64,000 nucleotides of DNA from Olsenella massiliensis (GTDB lineage Bacteria > Actinomycetota > Coriobacteriia > Coriobacteriales > Atopobiaceae), in the NCBI RefSeq assembly GCF_001457795.1, contig NZ_LN898209.1, positions 1-64,000 of the forward strand, in the 5' to 3' direction. Positions 17,636-26,929 of the stretch are shown in pieces (within the stretch, counting starts at the first letter, position 1; every line of letters begins with the position of its first letter). The notes below the pieces were generated by a model, which worked only from the letters and a program-made list of their open reading frames with translations, did not search any database and was not told where the DNA came from. Position numbers and translations under genes: made by a program.

Positions 17636-17670
17636 GCAGGCCGTCGGGGGTGTCCCGGCGGCCTGCTTTT
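17636..17670 (+). terminator. Rho-independent terminator of tRNA-Thr
   Basis: GCAGGCCG ... CGGCCTGC forms an 8-bp outer stem extended by inner GGGG/TCCC pairing and is followed by TTTT. It starts 9 nt after the tRNA CCA. Confidence 0.85.
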
Positions 17671-17729
17671 CATGAAACGGCCTTTTCCCTGGAGCCGCAC
17701 GTCCCGGCATCGTCGTTGCAGCCATGTTC

Positions 17730-17993
17730 CTATAGGTTTGAGAGCGGCGACGGCGCCCATTCCGGGATTCCTATAGGTTTGAGCGCTTGCCTGACGCAGA
17801 ACTATACGTTTGAGAGCCGCCTCGGTGCAGAGTTATACGTTTGAGAGCCCCCCTTGGGACAGAGCTATAAACTTGAGGATTCAAGAAGATTTTTACCTGG
17901 GAAAACGCGCCGCCGATTCCTCAAGCCTATAGGTGTGTCTCCCCGACGCTCGCAAACCTATAGCCGTGTGGCTCGCGGCTCGCAAACCTATAG
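17730..17993. repeat. Phased array of eight CTATAGGTTTGAG motifs in two opposed clusters
   Basis: Five forward copies start at 17730 (CTATAGGTTTGAG), 17771 (identical), 17802 (CTATACGTTTGAG), 17833 (TTATACGTTTGAG) and 17865 (CTATAAACTTGAG). Three inverted copies lie at 17920-17932, 17951-17963 and 17981-17993 (reverse complements CTATAGGCTTGAG, then CTATAGGTTTGCG twice). Start-to-start spacing is 41, 31, 31, 32, then 55 across the inversion, then 31 and 30 bp, about three helical turns. GAGAGC after the core and GCAGA before the next copy are partly conserved. The ~500-bp gap between tRNA-Thr and the ABC exporter otherwise holds no gene. It looks like a multi-site protein-binding region. Confidence 0.8.
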
Positions 17994-18043
17994 CTGCAAA
18001 GCAACAAAGAAACGTGTCGGGTGCGATGAGACGCGCCAGGTAG

Positions 18044-18090
18044 GCAAATGTCACAGTCAAGGCCCTAGGAAGGTCTTCTGTGACATTTGC
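18044..18090. promoter_or_regulatory. Perfect 13-bp inverted repeat before the ABC exporter gene
   Basis: GCAAATGTCACAG (18044-18056) and CTGTGACATTTGC (18078-18090) are exact reverse complements separated by 21 bp. The element lies 87 bp before the exporter start and after the phased array. It has no T-tract, so an operator pair or an mRNA stem-loop is likelier than a terminator. A TACCAT at 18105-18110 could be a -10 with GTGACA (in the right arm) as -35, at a long 19-bp spacing. Confidence 0.6.
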
Positions 18091-18176
18091 GCAGGCAGCT
18101 TGGGTACCATTCTCACCTGAAGAAGAACTGTAGACAGCGCAAGATTTTGTCCGCGCAGCGCGAGAGAGGCCAACCC

Positions 18177-20048
<1,872 letters not shown>

Positions 20049-20077
20049 GCGCGCGGCGGTCTCGCTCCCGCCGCCGC

Positions 20078-20188
20078 TCACCTCCCTGTTGCGACCCTTG
20101 AGAACGGCATCACCTCAAGGCTCCCGTCCACCAGCTCGCCCAGGAAGACCTGTCGCGTCGACGTGTACCCCTGCGCCCTACGCGATGT
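20078..20188 (-). pseudogene. Possible 3' remnant of a lost gene
   Basis: The minus strand has a 36-codon open stretch ending at a TGA (complement 20078-20080), reading GYTSTRQVFLGELVDGSLEV and on to a short tail. Codon third positions are strongly G/C as in real genes here. There is no start codon or ribosome site, and the frame closes upstream in the AT-rich operator region. It looks like the C-terminus of a truncated gene, but I do not recognise the family and chance is not excluded. Confidence 0.22.
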
Positions 20189-20332
20189 TCAATTTTTTAT
20201 GTACCACGCAACAAAAATATTGAACTTCTCAACTGATGACGCCAAGTCGCGTGCTATGCTTTGCCTCAAAATTGAACTATAGGAACCGTAAAATTGAACA
20301 ACGTACTAAATTGAACATCGAGTACATTGAAC
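20187..20332. promoter_or_regulatory. Array of six ATTGAAC motifs, probable operator/promoter region
   Basis: ATTGAAC occurs at 20219, 20271, 20293, 20310 and 20326 on the plus strand and once inverted (GTTCAAT) at 20187-20193. Four copies have an A/T-rich left flank (AAATTGAAC). The last four are spaced 22, 17 and 16 bp and end 14 bp before the start codon. The region is conspicuously AT-rich for this genome. The downstream protein starts with an XRE-type HTH, so autoregulation through these sites is the simplest reading. Confidence 0.7.
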
Positions 20333-20346
20333 TTTGGAGGCACCCG

Positions 20347-21852
20347 ATGACATCGACGACGTTCGCCGAACAGCTCAGGGCCGCGATGGACGTCCAGGGG
20401 CTCAAGCAGGTCGACCTTGTGCAGAGGGCGGCAGACCGGGGCCGCAAGCTGGGAAAGAGCCAGCTCTCGCAGTATCTCAGCGGCAAGACGGAGCCGCGGC
20501 CTGACATGCTCGAGACCCTGGCGGAGCTGCTGGGGATGCCGGTCGATCGCCTCTGCCCCCCGGCAGCGCCCCCCACGCCGGCCGCCGCCACCGCCGCACG
20601 GCCAACGACCACGCAGAAAGGCACGACCATGTCACGTCGCAGCTTCAAGAAGTCGAGCAAGCTCGAGAACGTCCTCTATGACGTGCGTGGGCCCGTCCTC
20701 GACGCGGCCAACCGCATGGAGGACGAGGGAGCCCACATCCTCAAGCTCAACATCGGCAATCCCGCGCCCTTCGGCTTCCGCACGCCTGACGAGGTCGTTC
20801 GCGACATGCAGCGCCAGCTCGTCGACTGCCAGGGCTACTCCTCAAGCCGCGGGCTCTTTTCGGCGCGCAAGGCGATCATGCAGTATGACCAGCTCAAGGG
20901 CATCGCCAACGTGGACGTGGACGACATCTACACGGGCAATGGCGCCTCGGAGCTCATAAACCTGTGCATGTCGGCCTTTCTGGACGACGGCGACGAGATC
21001 CTGATTCCGAGTCCCGACTACCCCTTGTGGACCGCCAGCGCCACGCTCGCGGGCGGCAAGGTCGTCCACTACGTCTGCGACGAGGACCAGGACTGGTACC
21101 CCGACATGGACGACATCCGCGCCAAGGTTACCGACCGCACCAAGGGCATCGTCATCATCAACCCCAACAACCCCACGGGCGCCCTCTACCCGCGCGAGGT
21201 GCTCCAGGAGATCGTCGAGGTCGCCCGTCAGCACCAGCTCGTGATCTTCTCGGACGAGATCTATGACCGCCTCGTGCTCAACGGCCAGGAGCACGTCTCC
21301 ATCGCGAGCCTCGCGCCCGACCTGTTCTGCGTCACGTTCAACGGGCTCTCCAAATCGCACATGATCGCCGGCTACCGCATCGGCTGGATGACGCTCTCGG
21401 GCGACAAGTCGCTGGCCAGAGATTACATCGACGGCATCAACATGCTTTCGAACATGCGGCTCTGCTCCAACGTCCCGGCCCAGTCCATCGTCCAGACCTG
21501 CCTGGGCGGACATCAGCGCGTCAAGGACTACCTGGTGCCGGGCGGCCGCGTGCACGACCAGCGTGATTACGTGTATGAGCGCCTGAGCGCGATGGAGGGC
21601 GTCTCGGTGGTCAAGCCCAGCGCGGCCTTCTACATCTTTCCGCACCTTGATCCCGCACGCTTCAACATCACGGACGATGATCAGTTTGCCCTCGACCTGT
21701 TGAGGGAGAAGCGCGTCCTCGTCGTGGGGGGCAAGGGCTTCAACTGGGCGAAGCCCGGCTACTTTCGCATCGTCTACCTGCCGCGCATGCACACGCTGCA
21801 GGAGGCCATGGACGCCCTCGAGGACTTCCTCGGGCAGTATCGCCAGGGATAG
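20347..21852 (+). CDS. XRE-type HTH - alanine-type aminotransferase fusion
   Basis: The 501-aa protein has an N-terminal helix-turn-helix (residues ~5-68, QVDLVQRAADRGRKLGKSQL then SQYLSGKTEPRPDMLETLAELLG), an Ala/Pro/Thr-rich linker (~70-94) and a complete fold-type I PLP aminotransferase resembling AlaA. The transferase has the NPNNPTG motif and the PLP lysine K336 in GLSKSHMIAGYR. TTTGGAGGCACCCG sets the start. An internal ATG at residue 95 (20629), preceded by AGAAAGG at 20615-20621, coincides with the usual AlaA N-terminus and could yield an enzyme without the HTH. The domain order resembles MocR regulators, but the HTH is XRE-like, not GntR. Likely a PLP- or amino-acid-sensing regulator/enzyme. 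Confidence 0.9.
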   Translation: MTSTTFAEQLRAAMDVQGLKQVDLVQRAADRGRKLGKSQLSQYLSGKTEPRPDMLETLAELLGMPVDRLCPPAAPPTPAAATAARPTTTQKGTTMSRRSFKKSSKLENVLYDVRGPVLDAANRMEDEGAHILKLNIGNPAPFGFRTPDEVVRDMQRQLVDCQGYSSSRGLFSARKAIMQYDQLKGIANVDVDDIYTGNGASELINLCMSAFLDDGDEILIPSPDYPLWTASATLAGGKVVHYVCDEDQDWYPDMDDIRAKVTDRTKGIVIINPNNPTGALYPREVLQEIVEVARQHQLVIFSDEIYDRLVLNGQEHVSIASLAPDLFCVTFNGLSKSHMIAGYRIGWMTLSGDKSLARDYIDGINMLSNMRLCSNVPAQSIVQTCLGGHQRVKDYLVPGGRVHDQRDYVYERLSAMEGVSVVKPSAAFYIFPHLDPARFNITDDDQFALDLLREKRVLVVGGKGFNWAKPGYFRIVYLPRMHTLQEAMDALEDFLGQYRQG

Positions 21853-21894
21853 GCGATAGGTCGCGGGGCACGCGAGCGCGTTCAGGGAGGTCAC

Positions 21895-22716
21895 ATGCTC
21901 AGGGCAAACTATCATACGCACACCGTGCTGTGCGACGGCGCGAACACCGCCGAACAGATGGTGAGAAGGGCCCTTGACCTTGGGTTTGAGCACCTGGGGT
22001 TCTCGGGTCACATGGACCCGGACATTCACATGGACTGGCCCGCCTACGTGAGCGAGATCGACCGGCTCAAGCGCGCCTATGGCGAGCGGATCGACATCCT
22101 GACGGGCGTCGAGCTTGACAACACGTTTGACCGGTCGTGCTGTCCGGGCGCCGAGTACGTCATCGGGTCAACTCACTTCCTGCCGGTCGCGACGGAGACG
22201 CCCATGAGCGTCGATGGCAGCCCTGAGACGCTCCGGCGGCTGTGCGACGAGTTCTACGGCGGAGACTGGTACCGGCTCACGCGCGCCTACTATGAGTTTG
22301 AGGCCCAGGTGCACGAGCGCACCGACTGCACCTTCGTGGGTCACTTCGACCTGGTGACGCGCTTCAACGACCAGATGCGCGCATTTGACGAGGGGGACCC
22401 GCGCTACCTCGCGCCGGCGCTCGAGGCCATGGAGCGGCTCGTGTCCGAGGGGGTCCCCTTCGAGATCAACTGCGGCGCGGTCAACCGCGGTCGCAAGCGC
22501 GAGCTGTATCCGCGCCATGAGCTGCTGCGGGCGCTGAACGACATGGGCGGGCAGATTCTGATCAACGCGGACGCTCACCAGGCGGAGAAGCTCGACGGGG
22601 GCTTTGACGTCGCGGTGCGCACGGCCCTGGCGTGCGGGTTCACGCACGTCAACATCCTGGCGCACGAGCCCGACGGCACGGTGGGCCTCAGGCAGCTGGC
22701 CCTTGACGCGCTGTAG
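21895..22716 (+). CDS. Histidinol-phosphatase, PHP family
   Basis: The 273-aa PHP-superfamily phosphoesterase shows YHTHTVLCDG at the N-terminus (metal ligands His7, His9), GFSGHMD, GVELD, GSTHFLP, VGHFDLVTRF and a C-terminal NADAHQ. This is the HisK/HisJ-type histidinol-phosphate phosphatase layout, which removes phosphate from L-histidinol phosphate in histidine biosynthesis. No other his biosynthetic genes are in the window, so another PHP substrate is possible. GGGAGGTCAC precedes the ATG. It lies 42 bp after the aminotransferase gene. Confidence 0.82.
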   Translation: MLRANYHTHTVLCDGANTAEQMVRRALDLGFEHLGFSGHMDPDIHMDWPAYVSEIDRLKRAYGERIDILTGVELDNTFDRSCCPGAEYVIGSTHFLPVATETPMSVDGSPETLRRLCDEFYGGDWYRLTRAYYEFEAQVHERTDCTFVGHFDLVTRFNDQMRAFDEGDPRYLAPALEAMERLVSEGVPFEINCGAVNRGRKRELYPRHELLRALNDMGGQILINADAHQAEKLDGGFDVAVRTALACGFTHVNILAHEPDGTVGLRQLALDAL

Positions 22717-22977
22717 GCGGCGTCTTGAGCGGGCCTGCGGCGCCGCCCGCGCAGACCTGCGCCGCGACCCGCCGCACCCCTCTCGCCGTCCGGCCTGAAT
22801 AGGGTCCGCGCATCGGGGGCATACAATGGTTCAGGCGTTTTGGCGCCCGGGTGTACGGACGTCCGGGCGCGCACGCGAGCGGGCCCTGCGAGGCCCCTCG
22901 TCCGAGGGCAGGCCCCTCGGCCCAGGGCCGTGCCGCTCAGTGCGGCGCCGCAGGCAACGAACAGGCGGGAGTGCCGC

Positions 22978-23679
22978 GTGACAGGTACGATTGAGCCACA
23001 GAGGGCCGACGAGCGAGGGACGAGCCTGAACCCTGGCGTCCACCCGCAGGTTGAGGGCCCGTCCGAGGACGCCATCTACGGCGGGCGCTACCAGGACCTG
23101 GTCGCCCTGAAGGACCGTCTGCTCGCAGACGTGGACGCCCTGCGCGTCGAGCTCAAGGCCGAGCGGGGCGATGACCCCGTCGCCCATCTTCTCGGCCGCG
23201 TCAAGGGCCCCGCGAGCCTGCGCGAGAAGTGCGGCCGCAAGGAGGTCCCCGCGACGGCCGATGCCGCCTTCGGGCGCATCCATGACATCGTGGGGGTTCG
23301 CGTGGTGTGCACCTTTCTCAACGACGTCTACCTCATGCGCGACCGCATCGCGCGGCTGCCCGGCGTCAAGGTCGTCTGCGAGAAGGACTACATCCGCCAC
23401 GTCAAGCCCAACGGCTATCGGAGCTACCACATGGTGGTCCGCGTGGACGGCGACCTCTGCGCCGAGTTTCAGCTGCGCACCATCTCGCAGGACACCTGGG
23501 CGGCCCTTGAGCATCAGATGAAGTACAAGCATGACCTCACGGGCAATCTCGCGCTCATCACGGCTGAGCTCAAGCGCTGCGCTGACGAGCTCGCCTCCAC
23601 GGACCTCTCGATGCAGACGATCCGAGACATGATTCGCTCCTCTGACCTTTCGGGAGGTGACGTCCGATGCGACTGCTGA
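22978..23679 (+). CDS. Small alarmone synthetase (RelP/RelQ-type (p)ppGpp synthetase)
   Basis: The 233-aa protein contains a RelA/SpoT nucleotidyltransferase domain without hydrolase or regulatory domains. HDIVGVRVVC (Asp103, Gly106, Arg108), DYIRHVKPNGYRSYH and CAEFQLRTISQDTWAALEHQ hold the ATP- and GDP-binding and catalytic residues, so it should be active in making (p)ppGpp. A GTG start at 22978 is chosen because GGCGGGAG lies just upstream; a longer TTG-started form from 22840 is Arg/Pro-rich and unlikely. TACAAT at 22822-22827 may be its -10. Its last 13 bases overlap the response regulator gene. Confidence 0.88.
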   Translation: MTGTIEPQRADERGTSLNPGVHPQVEGPSEDAIYGGRYQDLVALKDRLLADVDALRVELKAERGDDPVAHLLGRVKGPASLREKCGRKEVPATADAAFGRIHDIVGVRVVCTFLNDVYLMRDRIARLPGVKVVCEKDYIRHVKPNGYRSYHMVVRVDGDLCAEFQLRTISQDTWAALEHQMKYKHDLTGNLALITAELKRCADELASTDLSMQTIRDMIRSSDLSGGDVRCDC

Positions 23680-24332
23680 TCGCCGAGGACACGCGTGACC
23701 TCAACCGCGCGCTCCAGGCCATCCTCGAGAACAACGGCTATGAGGTGTGCTGCGCCTTTGACGGCGAGGAGGCGCTCGAGCGGCTTCTGGCCGAGAGCTT
23801 CGACGGCGTCATCCTGGACATCATGATGCCCCGCAAGGACGGCATCGAGGTCCTTGGCGAGCTGCGCTCCCGCGGCGTCACCACCCCCGTCCTGCTCCTC
23901 ACCGCCAAGGCGGAGGTGGATGACCGCGTGGCCGGCCTGGACGCCGGCGCCGACGACTATCTGCCCAAGCCCTTTGCCATGAGGGAGCTTCTCGCGCGGG
24001 TCCGGGCGCTGTGCAAGCGCCGTGACGCCTTTGGCGATGACGTCCTCACGCTGGGCGACGTCACCCTGAGCCCGTCAAGCTCGGAGCTCTCCGCCGAGAA
24101 CGCGGTGCGCCTGTCCGTGAAGGAGTTCGAGCTCATGCAGCTTCTGGTCAAGAACGCGGACCGGCCCCTGACGCACTCCTTCGTCCTGTCCACCGTCTGG
24201 GGGGACGACCCCGACGCGACGAACGAGACGCTCGCCTTGTACCTCTCGTACCTGAGGGCCAAGCTCTCGTCAGTGGGCTCGTCGCTCAGGGTCGTCGAGG
24301 GCGAGGACCAGACCGTGCGTCTTGTCTCGTAA
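23667..24332 (+). CDS. OmpR/PhoB-family response regulator
   Basis: The 221-aa protein has a receiver domain with phospho-acceptor Asp51 (VILDIMMPRKDG) and the switch Lys in LPKPFAMRELLARVRAL, followed by a winged-helix DNA-binding domain (~125-221; LSVKEFELMQLLVKNADRPLTHSFVLSTVWG). GGGAGG within the end of the alarmone synthetase gene serves as ribosome site, so the genes are translationally coupled. It pairs with the histidine kinase that follows. The phosphate transporter and 11-bp-repeat box downstream suggest a PhoP/PhoB-like role, by inference. Confidence 0.94.
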   Translation: MRLLIAEDTRDLNRALQAILENNGYEVCCAFDGEEALERLLAESFDGVILDIMMPRKDGIEVLGELRSRGVTTPVLLLTAKAEVDDRVAGLDAGADDYLPKPFAMRELLARVRALCKRRDAFGDDVLTLGDVTLSPSSSELSAENAVRLSVKEFELMQLLVKNADRPLTHSFVLSTVWGDDPDATNETLALYLSYLRAKLSSVGSSLRVVEGEDQTVRLVS

Positions 24333-24359
24333 GGCTTGATGACTCAGGGAGGGACGACC

Positions 24360-25589
24360 ATGGGAGAGCGATCCATCCAACGGCTGCGCCTCAAGATCAT
24401 CGCCACGATGCTCGGGGCGTTCTTCCTCACCATGCTGCTCATAGCCGTGCTGGTCAACGGCGCCTACATGGGCGTCGCCCAGGCGCGCATGAACAACGTG
24501 CTGCAGTCCATCATCGAGCATGACGGCGTCCTGGTCGCGAGCGTCGCCGACAGCTCGCTCTCGATCGCGCAGCGCACCGCCCGCTACTTCATGGTCACCT
24601 TGGGCCCCGACGGGTCGCTCGTCTCGTATCAGGGCGGCAACGACCAGGACCTTGACCCCTCCCTAGGCGCCGACATGGCGCGTCAGGCGGTCTCCTCGAT
24701 CTTTGAGTCCGGATCCGTCGGCGACTACTACTACAAGGTCGTCCACGCCTCCAACGGCGACGCCGTGGTGGCCTTCGTCGACGGCTCCATCGAGCTGGGG
24801 GAGGGGAGGCAGGTCCTCTCCTACACCCTCATCTTCCTGGGCGGCGGCCTGCTTCTTGCCTTCGTGCTCGTCTGGTTCATGTCCCGCCAGGCCATTCGCC
24901 CCGAGATCGAGGCGGCGCGGCGTCAGGGCGAGTTCATCACGAACGCGAGCCACGAGCTTAAGACCCCGCTCGCCGTCATCCGCGCCAACACCGAGCTTCA
25001 GGAGACGCTTCAGGGCCCCAGCGAGTGGGGGACCTCCACGCTGAGGCAGGTGGAGTATCTGGACGGCCTGGTCAGGCGCCTTGTCGAGTTCTCGCGTGAC
25101 GAGGAGGACGAGTCGGCGCCGCTCGAGGATGTGGACGTGGCCGCCGTGGCGAGCGACGTGGCCGCCGGCTTTGCGTCGGTGGCCCGGCGTCGGGGCATAT
25201 CACTCAGCTGCGCCCCAGAGGACGGCGTCGTCACCCCGGCGCGTCGGGACAAGGTCGAGCAGCTCGTCCGCCTCCTGTTGGACAACGCCACCAAGTACTG
25301 TGACGAGGGCGGGTCCATCGCGGTGAGGGTGTCGGTGCCGCGGCGCTCGAAGGTCTCGCTCAGGCGCCGTGGCGCGCGCCTGGTGGTGTCCAACAGCTAT
25401 GCCAATGGCGGTGGCGTGGACTTCGATCGCCTCTTCGAGCGCTTCTATCGGGGCGATACGTCCCATTCGAACCAGTCGGGCTACGGCATAGGGCTCGCCG
25501 TCGCGCAGCGCATCTGCGAGCAGGCGGGCGGGTCGATTTGCGCCGGCTGGCAGGACGGCGTCGTGAGCTTCAGCTGCCTGCTGCCCTAG
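24360..25589 (+). CDS. Membrane sensor histidine kinase
   Basis: The 409-aa kinase has TM1 (~13-37), an extracytoplasmic sensor loop of ~115 residues, and TM2 (~153-174). The HisKA domain carries the phospho-acceptor His198 in NASHELKTPLAVIRAN, and the HATPase domain has N box LLLDNATKYCDEGG and G box GYGIGLAVAQRI. The ATG is chosen over 24336/24339 because CAGGGAGGGACGACC precedes it. It is the cognate sensor of the preceding response regulator; the signal is unknown, with phosphate limitation the leading guess from context. Confidence 0.92.
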   Translation: MGERSIQRLRLKIIATMLGAFFLTMLLIAVLVNGAYMGVAQARMNNVLQSIIEHDGVLVASVADSSLSIAQRTARYFMVTLGPDGSLVSYQGGNDQDLDPSLGADMARQAVSSIFESGSVGDYYYKVVHASNGDAVVAFVDGSIELGEGRQVLSYTLIFLGGGLLLAFVLVWFMSRQAIRPEIEAARRQGEFITNASHELKTPLAVIRANTELQETLQGPSEWGTSTLRQVEYLDGLVRRLVEFSRDEEDESAPLEDVDVAAVASDVAAGFASVARRRGISLSCAPEDGVVTPARRDKVEQLVRLLLDNATKYCDEGGSIAVRVSVPRRSKVSLRRRGARLVVSNSYANGGGVDFDRLFERFYRGDTSHSNQSGYGIGLAVAQRICEQAGGSICAGWQDGVVSFSCLLP

Positions 25590-25653
25590 GGCCCGTCATG
25601 CGGCCACGGGCGCATCGGTGCGCCGTCTCCTCGTGCGACATGTCGGCTGACAA

Positions 25654-25684
25654 TTGACTTACAATCTGATTACGATTAACTTAC
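25654..25684 (+). promoter_or_regulatory. Pho-box-like 11-bp direct repeats and promoter before pit
   Basis: TTAC recurs at exactly 11-bp intervals at 25659, 25670 and 25681 (TTACAATCTGA, TTACGATTAAC, TTACC), the geometry used by PhoB/PhoP-type OmpR-family regulators. The array overlaps a candidate promoter with TTGACT (25654-25659) and TAACTT (25677-25682), 17 bp apart. It is in the gap between the histidine kinase and the phosphate transporter. Confidence 0.55.
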
Positions 25685-25786
25685 CAAGGACGTATGCCCG
25701 ACGCGTCGCGACCGTCCGTGCGGCTGCGGCGGCCTGGAGGGTGCCCGTCGCCCGAATGACCGGGTTCTCAGGGGGAGGAACGCCGC

Positions 25787-26854
25787 ATGCAGGCCTCACA
25801 GATCGCCATCTCCTTCTCCCAGTTTCTTGACATCCTTGGCCAGAACCCCTTCCTTGCCATCGTCATGGTCCTGATCATGGGGACGATCTTCGTCAACGGG
25901 GCGACTGACGCGGCAAACGCCATCGCCGAGCCGGTGGGGACGCGTTCGATCGGCGTGAACGAGGCCATAGCCATGAGCGTCATTTGCAACTTCGTGGGCC
26001 TCGTGGGCATGACGTTCATCACGACCGCGGTCGCCGACACCATGAGCGTGATGGTGGACTTCGGGGGAGACGCGCACGCCGCGCTCATCGCCCTTGCCGC
26101 CGCGACGGTGGGCATCGTGGCCTGGGGTCTCGTGGCCTGGGCCTTTGGCATTCCCACCTCCGAGAGCCATGCCCTCATAGCGGGCCTGACCGGCGGTGCG
26201 CTGGCGGTCTCGGGCGGTCTGGACGGCGTCAACGTCGCCGAATGGATGAAGGTCGTCTATGGCCTCGTCCTCTCCACGGTGCTCGGGTATGCCGCAGGAT
26301 GGCTGCTCGCCAGGGTCATCCCCCTGGCCTGCCGTCACGCCGACCGTCGTCGGGCCAACGACCTCTTTGGCAGCATGCAGGTGCTGGGAGCGGCCGGGGT
26401 GGCGCTCATGCACGGCGCCCAGGACGGCGAGAAGTTCATGTCCACCGCCATGATGGCCGTCGTCCTCTCCACGGGCAGGACCAGCATGGAGGGCATCCAG
26501 TTTCCTCTGTGGATCATGGTGCTCTGCGCCGGCGTCATGGCCCTGGGCACGGCGGTGGGCGGCAAGAAGATCATCAAGACCGTGGGCATGAACATGGTGC
26601 GCCTTGACAAGTACCAGGGCTTCTCCGCCTCGCTCAGCGCCACCGTCTCGCTGCTCATCGCCACGCTCACGGGACTTCCCGTCTCCACCACCCACACGAA
26701 GACGGCGGCCATCATGGGGGCGGGCGCCGCGGAGAACGTTCGCTCCGTCAACTGGTCTATCGCTCGGGACATGGTCCTCACCTGGGTCTTCACCTTCCCG
26801 GGCTGCGGTCTTATCGGCTATCTTCTGGCGCGGCTCTTCCTGCTGTGGTTCTGA
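25787..26854 (+). CDS. pit: PiT-family low-affinity inorganic phosphate transporter
   Basis: The 355-aa integral membrane protein has ~10 hydrophobic helices and the two inverted PiT signatures: NGATDAANAIAEPVGTR (from residue 37) and, in the second half, LMHGAQDGEKFMSTAMMAVVL. STTHTKTAAIMGAG near the C-terminus is also typical. It imports Pi (usually as metal-phosphate) with proton or sodium symport. AGGGGGAGGAACGCCGC precedes the ATG. A DUF47 protein gene follows closely, the usual partner. Confidence 0.93.
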   Translation: MQASQIAISFSQFLDILGQNPFLAIVMVLIMGTIFVNGATDAANAIAEPVGTRSIGVNEAIAMSVICNFVGLVGMTFITTAVADTMSVMVDFGGDAHAALIALAAATVGIVAWGLVAWAFGIPTSESHALIAGLTGGALAVSGGLDGVNVAEWMKVVYGLVLSTVLGYAAGWLLARVIPLACRHADRRRANDLFGSMQVLGAAGVALMHGAQDGEKFMSTAMMAVVLSTGRTSMEGIQFPLWIMVLCAGVMALGTAVGGKKIIKTVGMNMVRLDKYQGFSASLSATVSLLIATLTGLPVSTTHTKTAAIMGAGAAENVRSVNWSIARDMVLTWVFTFPGCGLIGYLLARLFLLWF

Positions 26855-26929
26855 GCCATGCCGACGACATCCGCCCGGCGCGGCGGCGAGCGCGCCATCA
26901 GCATCGCAGGCTCTCGACGAGGGGGACAC

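Noticed and set aside
17566-17844. 92-codon plus-strand frame over the tRNA and repeat array
   Set aside because: It starts inside the tRNA, crosses its terminator and has no ribosome site; the repeats shift frame between copies.
17730-17993. CRISPR array
   Set aside because: The repeat core is only ~13 bp, copies diverge, spacing is ~31 bp in total, part of the array is inverted and no cas gene is present.
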